Both the position numbers and the translations under genes were made by a program. The notes below the pieces were generated by a model. That model made no database searches and was not told the DNA's origin. It saw nothing but the letters and a program-made list of their open reading frames with translations. From NCBI RefSeq assembly GCF_016808335.1, contig NC_053148.1, positions 44,904,930-44,968,929 on the forward strand: a stretch of 64,000 nt of DNA, in the 5' to 3' direction. The stretch is from Panicum virgatum (lineage: Eukaryota; Streptophyta; Magnoliopsida; Poales; Poaceae). Shown in pieces: positions 23,242 to 31,900 of this stretch; the stretch's first letter is position 1, and each line of letters starts with the position of its first letter.

Positions 23242-23595
23242 CTGCAGTCGCCGGCTCGAAAATCCGGCAGGGCTTCGCCTCTCTCCCTCCCTCCATCTCT
23301 TTTCTTTTTTTCTGGAATTGTAGTGATGCAAATGAGGGGCGGGGGACCAGCTAACTCTTATATAGGGTGGGAGAGCCGGTCGCCCAGCAGCCGGGCGGCC
23401 AGAGGGGGCCGGCCGCCCCGCAGCCGGGCGACCGGCCCCAGGGACCTGTCTGCAATTTTTTTCTTCTTTTTTTTGCGGATAAACCCTGGCCGCCCGGCAG
23501 CCGGGCGGCCGGGGTATATTTCTATAAATTTCCAAATCGAAAATATATTTTTTGTAAAAAACGAAAATATAGAAATATAGAAATAAAAAAACCGC
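23242..23595 (-). repeat. MULE-A right TIR with promoter and spliced leader exon
   Basis: Mirror of the left TIR. It includes a perfect 23-nt palindrome at 23488-23510 (GGCCGCCCGGC, centre A). The leader ends GCGACTGCAG with donor GTAAAC at 23241; acceptor GAAACAG ends at 23162, 43 bases before the transposase ATG. Confidence 0.75.
23357..23364 (-). promoter_or_regulatory. TATA box for MULE-A transposase
   Basis: Minus strand TATATAAG within the right TIR, about 115 bases upstream of the leader donor site. Confidence 0.6.
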
Positions 23596-23706
23596 TCCGA
23601 GGGGCCCGAGTAAGCGAGCCCACTTGGCCCACCCCAACTTGAACGGAACCCTTGATATCGAATCGGAATCGTCGATGGACTCCGAGATTTCCCGTCCCTC
23701 TCGTGC

Positions 23707-23713
23707 TATAAAA
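23707..23713 (+). promoter_or_regulatory. TATA box of the SKP1-like gene
   Basis: TATAAAA in the context GTGCTATAAAACCAATCC, 150 bases upstream of the start codon and about 100 bases downstream of the MULE-A insertion. Confidence 0.7.
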
Positions 23714-23862
23714 CCAATCCAATCCTTGTTCAAAAAAAAAAAAAAAACCAATCCAATCCAGGGGCACGCAGCTCGCCCCTTAAGGCCTTGCCAGCCCATG
23801 GAATCAATCTGAGAAGAAAGCGCATTGATCTCCTCCCGGCGATCACGCACGCGGCCGAATCG

Positions 23863-24054
23863 ATGGCTTCCCCGGCGATGGTCACGCTCATCAGCTCGGA
23901 CCACGAGCGCTTCGAGGTGCCGGAGGCGGCGGCCACCATGTCGCAGACCATCCGCCACATGATCGAGGACGGCTGCACCGACGGCGGCATCCCGATCCCC
24001 AACGTCACCGCCAGGACCCTCGCCAAGGTGCTCGAGTACTGCAACCACCACGTA

Positions 24055-24085
<31 letters not shown>

Positions 24086-24420
24086 CGAACCCCGAGTCTT
24101 CTGCTGGCGCCGCCGCCGCCGCCGCCGCGGGCTCGGAGTCCGCCGGGTGCTCTTCGAACGCGGGAAAGGACGATGGCGCCGATCTGGCGAGCTTCGACAA
24201 GGCGTTCGTTGAGGTCGACAAGGACACGCTGTACGACCTCCTGCTGGCCGCCAACTACCTCAACGTCAAGGCGCTGCTGGACCTCTGCTGCCAGAAGGTC
24301 GCCGACATGATCAGGGGCAAGACGCCGGAGGAGATCAGGCAGGCGTTCGGGATCAAGAACGACTTCTCGCCCGAGGAGGAGGAGGAGATCCGCAAGGAGA
24401 ACCAATGGGCCTTCGAGTAG
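23863..24420 (+). CDS. SKP1-like protein, SCF ubiquitin ligase adaptor
   Basis: Intronless, 185 residues. The start [19 protein letters not shown] was chosen over an in-frame upstream ATG because it matches the beginning of the SKP1 POZ fold. Residues about 1-60 form the N-terminal SKP1 domain that contacts cullin. Residues about 63-110 are an Ala-rich linker ([17 protein letters not shown] and a second Ala run). The C-terminal SKP1 domain has [39 protein letters not shown] and [10 protein letters not shown], which binds F-box proteins. It should bridge CUL1 and F-box proteins in SCF complexes in nucleus and cytosol. Plants have large SKP1-like (ASK/OSK) families, so the exact member is not assigned. 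The long Ala linker is encoded by a GCC-rich repeat. Confidence 0.93.
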
Positions 24421-25666
24421 TGGAGGCCGCCGCCATGGATCGATCAAGAAGTCAGATCTATCGGGTGCCCCTTTGCCATGCTGTGGGGGTTTAGTGGATC
24501 GCTTAGTTTCTTCTCAAGAAACGCTCATCAATATTCGTTAGATCATTGGCTGTTATACTTCGATACTATTATTAGCTAAGGTTGTAGTGCCGGATTGATG
24601 GCACAAGTATTACTTTTACCTGAATCTTTTTCTGTCACATCTCAATCCATCATGTGCTCGTTCTCTGGGTTTTTGCAGTTTTCAGTTTCTGATGAAGCTG
24701 TGCTTACTGCTTTTGGTTTGATTCATTTGGTATACTGGTAAATGCCGTGGATGGACGAACAGTCTTCTGATTACATGTTTTGATCATGTGTTTCTCGCTA
24801 CTGTAGATTGAGATTTTTTTTTCTTTTCTTTTGGAAGCAACATAGGCCACTGATAGTTCGCGCGTTGCTGCCTCTTGTAGAGCTAGCATGCGTGCCCGAT
24901 AGCCATTCTTGGCTTAAGGGAATTCTATTCTGTCATCTTTCTCGCCTAAGAATTCACCGAGCCATTTTCCAAGTGACTCGGGGTGCGCCATGAGGACTTG
25001 GAGCAGACCACAAGCAGATGGCCGCTACTGCTACGGTCAACCATGAATAATCTCTGCCAAGCTGCCAAAGCGCTTATTACCACAAGCAGACGATTGCGAC
25101 TTATTAGGGTTTGGTATTTTACATGAGTTTCGAAGGCGTATTTTTACACGAGTTTCTAAATTACGAAAGTTGTTGTATACACGGAAAATAAAACAAACGA
25201 ATACGAATATTACTATAAAATACTCAACTCTCGGTGAACTGTACACTCACGATGAAGGTCACGAACTATACACTCCCGGCGACGGGAGCGGCATGATGAA
25301 GGTCACGAACTCACGATCATCAGCTCCCAGGCGGAGGCAGTTGGATTAAACTTTTTTTTTGCTAGAGAACAAGTACATACATCAAGTGATACATATATAC
25401 ATACTATATTGAGTCACAATGCATCACCTTGGTGTATCTTTCTTAAAATCAACAAAATTTCCCTTTTCCAAAAAAAAATATTGAGTTACAATTTTTAGAG
25501 CTCAAATTTAGTCCAAATAGACGATCCAACCCACAAACGAAGTCCTCCCACCAGGCTTCAGCCCACAAATCACGGCCCACAAGTCACTAGGCATGCGCTG
25601 TTCTCTTGCTCAATTCGTCGACCCATCTTTTCATCTCTGTCTATTTATTGAAACAAAAATTAGGTG

Positions 25667-25670
<4 letters not shown>

Positions 25671-25707
<37 letters not shown>
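25671..25707. repeat. (TC)n microsatellite
   Basis: 37 bases of uninterrupted TC dinucleotide. Confidence 0.95.
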
Positions 25708-25710
<3 letters not shown>

Positions 25711-25766
25711 TCAATTCTCTGCATCTCTTATAAATAAGATAACTAAATAAATATAAAAATAAAAAG

Positions 25767-25843
25767 TAATGCCAACACTAGGTGTGCCCTACTGAGATGG
25801 GTCATATTGGTAATGCCAACACTAGGTGTGCCCTACTGAGATG
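25767..25843. repeat. 33-bp direct duplication
   Basis: TAATGCCAACACTAGGTGTG plus 13 bases occurs identically at 25767-25799 and 25811-25843, separated by 11 bases. Confidence 0.9.
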
Positions 25844-25964
25844 TGTCGTATTTGGGGTGAACAAGTAGGCATGTAGGGTCCAAAAACAAAACCGAATGTA
25901 ACATAAGTCCTCAATTGTTCAGTCGTGCATCTTGTGTTTTTTCTCCATAAAAATATGACTTCCT

Positions 25965-28900
25965 TTAATTGACTATTAAGCACCTCTGTTTACTGAAATC
26001 TTCATAACCAACATCTACGAGGCAGAGGCCTTCTGGCGGTGCCGGGGGTGCTGTGGCACGCCTGTCCGTGGCTTCCATCAGGTTCAACAAAGCATCCTCT
26101 CCAGCACCAGCACCAGCCTCTCGTATTGCAGTAGCAACAAGGACCCTAACCATCTGTACAGTGCAATATAATGAAAATTAGCAGTCATATGAATGAACGA
26201 GGGTAAGCATCACAGCATGTTATATTACCTTACGTAGAAACCGGTTTGCAACTAGCTCAACGCACATGACCTTCATATCCTCTTTGTAATCCTGGGGGCA
26301 AAATAAGGGGAAACAAAAACCAAACATAGCAGCTTCAGTTGAAAGCATACACAAATGTAGATGATATGGAAAAATATCAGACCAAAGTATTCATATTTGG
26401 TTCGACAAAAATGTATATTCAACAATTGTAACTAACAGTCTAGGTTTAGTTCAGATATCTTTGTTCTGGGGTCAGCAAAAATATTCTATGCTGCTCTCAC
26501 CTCATTAGCAGAATATAGTTTGGCCACTGCAGCTCGAGAATGGAACATGAAACATTCTGTAGGTGGGCCACTGAAAAAACAATAGAACATTGATAGAAGT
26601 TGTGAGTTTATGGAGCTTCAGAACAAATGCCAACATAGAGATAAAGATTCCATATTGAGATGACAGGTGGGGATGAGTATGGTCGACAATTTCGATAAGG
26701 TTCTGATGAACATCTATGTCAGGATCAGCTAGTAAAACTGCAAGATATGCATTAAGAAGGATCCAGCTGCTAGAGATTAGCCTGCTGGAAACCATTTTTG
26801 TACTTATAAATGCACCACATTATGAACTCATGGTTGAATGAAACTTACACACTTCGTGAAGCATGCGTATCGTGTGCAAACATCTTGTAGGATAATGTCT
26901 TCCCAGCAAGTTTTCTAAGGATTTCATCAACCTTGGCCACATCAAAGCTCTGAGGTTTTATGTTGTGCTCAGAATTCTCTAGTACTGTGGAGGAGTATTC
27001 TTCCCCTAAGGTCAATTTAGCATCCTCGTCAAGAGGAAAAATATACATGTATCTCCTCCATTTGGCAGCAAAATTAGGATGAAACTCACGTGTGACCTGC
27101 TAATTGTGTCATCAGTTATTACCCAGCGTAACATCATTTATGGTTGAGGTCCTGGCATTCTCAGAACTTTCACTGACAGGAATAAACTGTTGCAATACTG
27201 CTGTATGATTAAATGGCACTTCAACATGGAATGCAGACTTATTATGCAAAAAGAACTATGGAATGCAGACATCACTAGCAGCATAAATATCAAGTGCATT
27301 GATAAATTCGGCAAAAGAATGAAAAGGTACCTCTGAAACATGCAAAGGTTTTAGTTTATGTGGAGCAGCCTCGCTTATCGCATGTTTTATATCTCCAGAT
27401 TTCACATCCTTTCTCCATGTATCTATGGCAATATACAGTAAATATAAGATGCAAGTTTCATCAGAAGTGCCACATGAAAAAAATGGCAGCCAGGCGATGT
27501 TGATATGCTGCATAATAAATTTCAAAATGTGATTTTTTTCTTCTTATTCTTTTGTGTGGGTGGGTGGGTGGGGGGGGGGTGAAAGCAAGAGTATATGTAT
27601 CCTCAAGGTTTAACTAATAAAATGAGCAAACTTGCTGAAGAGCAGTCACCCCTTTGTCAGTGCGCCCAGCAACAACGGCACAGCCTTCAATCGACAAAGA
27701 TCTTGCTTCAAGCTGTTTAGCTTTCCTCTCATCAACAAATTGTCCAAGATGTTTCTCTATTAATCTGCAATCAATGAAAAATTAAAAAAAAACAGTTATT
27801 ACATTCTATTACATGCGAATGAAGTGAAGAGTTATAGGTTGAACAAAATTGCCCCTGAACAGTGTTGAGGTTAGGCTGCTTCTGCCAGCCATCAAACGAT
27901 CCCCCATGGTATGAAAGAACAATTTTAAATGTTACTCTTTCCCACCTTCCTCCACGATCTTTGGTTGAAATTGTCACTGTTTGTTTTTCTGATGAGGTTG
28001 TTACATAATTCTCTCCTGTAGTATCAAGGGTGTAATCTTTCTGCGGAAGTAAATTCAAAATGAGTTTCTCAAAATCAAAATATGTAAACGATTACCCTGC
28101 TCCAACATTTTTTTTAAAAAAAATCTAGCATATGCATCGATGCAAATCCCAATCAATCCTGGACCCTTCTTAGCTATTCAGTCAAGGCACAACTGGAGTA
28201 GAAGGCCATCTAGATAAAATTTTAATCGTCCAATACTTGTCAGGCCTGATTTAATCCTTTGTTTTTGACTAAACAGGAAGATCTATTTACTTGATGATAT
28301 TACAATTCAGTTCAGCATAAATAATAGTTATTTAGGGTTTTTTGGATTGATACCATTACAATTCTTGTGCTTTGGAGAAGTACCATTACTATTCGCCTAT
28401 TCGGAAAGATACCATTACAATTCTTGTTTTGTCACAGCAACACCATGTTCTACGTATGGGACGGCCTCGGGCCCACCTGCAGGCGTACCCGGCGGCTCCA
28501 TAGTTCCGTATGGGCGATTTTGCCCTCGGCTCAAGTGGATAACGTCCCCCACGGGGACTCTGTCTTCCTCCTTGCCCTCCCTCTCTCATCTCGTCTACTC
28601 CCCGTGTGATAGGGATTCGTCGCCGGCGACTGTTTTGAGCTCCGCCGCGGCGTCCACGCCGCGGCGGCCGTTGACGCCACCTACGACCCCCTCCCCGACC
28701 CTGCCGTGGACGCCGCATCCGCATCCGTCGTCGACCACCCGGCCGTCTACGCCAACTCCGCCTCCGCGCGTGTACCTCCGACATGGCCGCCACGGGTTCA
28801 AGCTCTTCGCAACGGGGAAGGGCTCTCCCTCTTATCAACTGCCCCGAATGCCAGGCGCCGGTTGCTAAGCACAGGAGCAAGAACGACAACATCTACTACC

Positions 28901-31900
28901 GGTGCTCCAACAAGTGCGGTCAGTTCTGGTTTGAGGCAGCATATGAGCTGTATTTGCGCGATAATCAAGCACGTCTATTGGACAACTCAATTGGTTCTGG
29001 GCACATACAAGTAGTTGGGCAGGCTCCTGATCATCTTGTTCAAGGAATGCAGCAGGTTAGTGGGGAGTTGAAGATTGTGGCACTTGATCTGAAGATGCAG
29101 CTTGCTGACATCAAATTGGAGATTGGCAATGTGAGGAATGAAATCAAAGAACTGAGGGATGAGTTCAGGAAGGGTAATAGGCCAATTGTGGTGGGCAATG
29201 CTGCTATCATTTTTGTAGCACTGTTAGTTGTTGTCATGATCTCTATGTACTGGAAGAAATGAAGCTACATGTAATGTAGCTTTGGATCCATGTAGCTGTG
29301 TTAGCTTAGAGTGCAGCTTCATGTTGTATTTGGTTGTAATTGGAGCTAAGTTTAAGGGGTGCCCTATATTTTGTTGTAATTGAATCTATGTTTCTGATCA
29401 ATTCTAACCAGTATGGTTGGACTTGGGCCCTTGTCTAATCGGAGCTATGTTTGATTCTGTTGTTGGGTGTTTAATTTTGACAGCATCTTTGTCCTTTCTG
29501 TGCAAATGGAAAGCACCAATTGACATCACTTTATCATGATACAGTTCACAGGAATATTTGACATCACTTGGTCATGATATAGTTGACAGAAATATTTGAC
29601 ATAAATATTTGACATCACTTGTGTCTCAGATATCCAAATCACAGACTTAACAGAATTCTAGTACACAGACATTACAAGTTTTGTGGCCAGAAGCATAAGG
29701 AGACACATTACAAGTTTTTGTGTCCAAAAGCACAACATAACCTTACAATTTTTGTCCCAAAAGCCAAAGCATGGAGGCATATAACACAACACTCTCATGC
29801 AAACTGTCCTTCAAACACTAATTTTCGGATGCTGGTGACAACAGTGGGAGGTGGGTTTGCCTCTGCCCTCTTTTGCTTCTTCTTTGCAGGGGTCTTCTTC
29901 TTTTTGGGGGTACCTTTCTTTTTCTGTTGAGTCTTCTGTTTCTTCACGTTGGAGGGGCCAGCATCATCTTCTGTGCACTTCTTCCTACAAGTTACAGATG
30001 CAACAATTACAGTACCTGGACATGAAGTAATTGATTGTTCAAGTTCATGCATTTTGTGCCAGAAATCTCACCTTTTATTCCTGCTCAACCCTTTTGCGCC
30101 ATCTTCACCAACCTCTGGCTCTTTGCAAGTTTTTGCAAAATGGCCTAGTGCACGGCATCTGCTGCATTTAACCTTTTTCTTTGTGGTTCTTTTTTCCATG
30201 CACCCTCTAATCCTTTGCACCTTTGGCCTCCCTGGTCCTTTGCCCAACAATGGTGGATGCACTTTGAAACCAAGATCCACTTGAGGCCACTGGGACCTAT
30301 CTGGTATTCCCTCAACTCTGGCTTCATAAGCTTTCTTGAACCTAGCCACTGAGTAGTACTCATGGACATAGTCTTCAATTTTGATCCCCCTATTAGACAA
30401 TATCCAGGCCAAAGCATGTCTACATGGCTTCCCAGTAACTTGCCACTCCCTGCAAGAGCATTTGTGATTCTGCAGGTCCACTGTGTGCCGTTTTTGTTTG
30501 TTCCAATGGTCCAAAATGGTGACTTCAGCTATGTAATCATCACTCACTGTAACTTTTATGACCTTAAGCTGGTTGCTAATCAGATTCAATTCTTTCATGA
30601 CATTAGGCAGAATTCCTTCTGGCCACTGCCTAGCCAGTTTCTTTCTCAAGTATCTCTTTTCCATTATGAGCTCCCTCAGCTTGTCTACTAGTTCATGCAA
30701 CAGCAACCCTTTGAACTTCTTCACTTGAGCATTGAAACTCTCTGACACATTATTGGTCAAGTAATCACACTTGCTGTTTTCAGAGAACCCACATCTATAC
30801 CATATTCTACTGTGGTGTGTCTCCAGATACTTAATTGTGTCAGGTGCAAACTCAAATATTTTCTTCATGTGCCACTGGAACATTCCAGTTGTGTAGTTCC
30901 TAGCAGCTGGATACAGGTGATCAGTGAAGACATCACCTATGTACTGCTTCATAAAATTCTGGTACAGGTGCCTCATGCATTCCCTATTTTCAGCATTAGG
31001 GAATACAGCTCCAACTGCTGTCTCTAGACCTTTACAAGCATCTGTACAAATAACTAGGTTTGGAACATTGCCAATGGCTCTGTGCAACTGTTCCATGAAC
31101 CAAACCCAGTTGTCCTCATTCTCTTTATCAAAAATTGCATATGCAATGTGATACAGCCAATTGTGGCCATCTACACCAGTTGCGGATGCCAACTGTCCTC
31201 TGTACTTGCCATACAAATTGGATGCATCAACACCTATAAATGGTCTGCACCCCTCTAGGAATCCATCAATACAAGGTCTAAGAGCTACAATCATTCTCCT
31301 GAACCTTTGCTTCTTCTGAACCCTCTCACACTCTATCTGCACTATGCTGCCAGGTGATGACTGCTCAATCTGAGCTTTCCAGTTGAAAAGAAGCTGAAAA
31401 TTCTCCTCATACTTTCCATGAATCTGCTCTAGTGCTACCTTCATGCCTGACCATGCTTTGGAGTACTTGAGCTTGATACCATAATCCCCCTCTAATTTTT
31501 CCTTACAATCCTTTGGACCTTTAGTTGGATTTCTCTTCAGCCAATCCCCCAACCTATCTGCACACCAGCCTTGTGTTGCCATTCTCCCTTCTCTCAGTTT
31601 AGTAGTTGGACAATTGTGCTTTGCAGGCAATACTTTGATCTGCAAATAAGAAAAAATATTATAAGTAATTTATGGTAGGACAGTGCAAAACAGGAATACA
31701 AAATACAAGGACAATTCACCTCTATTGTCTTGCCATGAGAGATTCTTGAAGCATGTATGCGCCAAGGACATCCTTCAGCTTTACACTTGGCAATGAACCT
31801 AGTCTGGTCTGTGATGACCTTGTCAAACTCAAACCCTGTCAGAACTGCATAATGCCTAACTGCCTTCCTAAATGCAACAATATCAGGAAACCTTTCTCCC

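Larger units (their letters stand above)
18238..23595. mobile_element. MULE-A: complete Mutator-like element, 5358 bp
   Basis: The 9-bp direct repeat TCCGAGGGG at 18229-18237 and 23596-23604 flanks inverted termini beginning GCGGTTTTTTTATTT. The terminal inverted repeats are about 355 bp (18238-18601 and 23242-23595). Inside are a plus-strand GRF zinc-finger gene starting beside the left repeat and a minus-strand MURA-type transposase starting beside the right repeat, so the two genes converge. The perfect duplication suggests recent insertion, but the transposase frame is broken, so this copy would need transposase from elsewhere to move. It sits 258 bp upstream of the SKP1-like start codon. 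Confidence 0.95.
24421..25964. other. 3' UTR and intergenic DNA with small repeats
   Basis: Downstream of the SKP1-like gene and downstream of the minus-strand TruA-like gene (convergent pair). Contains a (TC)18 microsatellite at 25671-25707 and a 33-bp direct duplication. No other gene seen. Confidence 0.55.
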
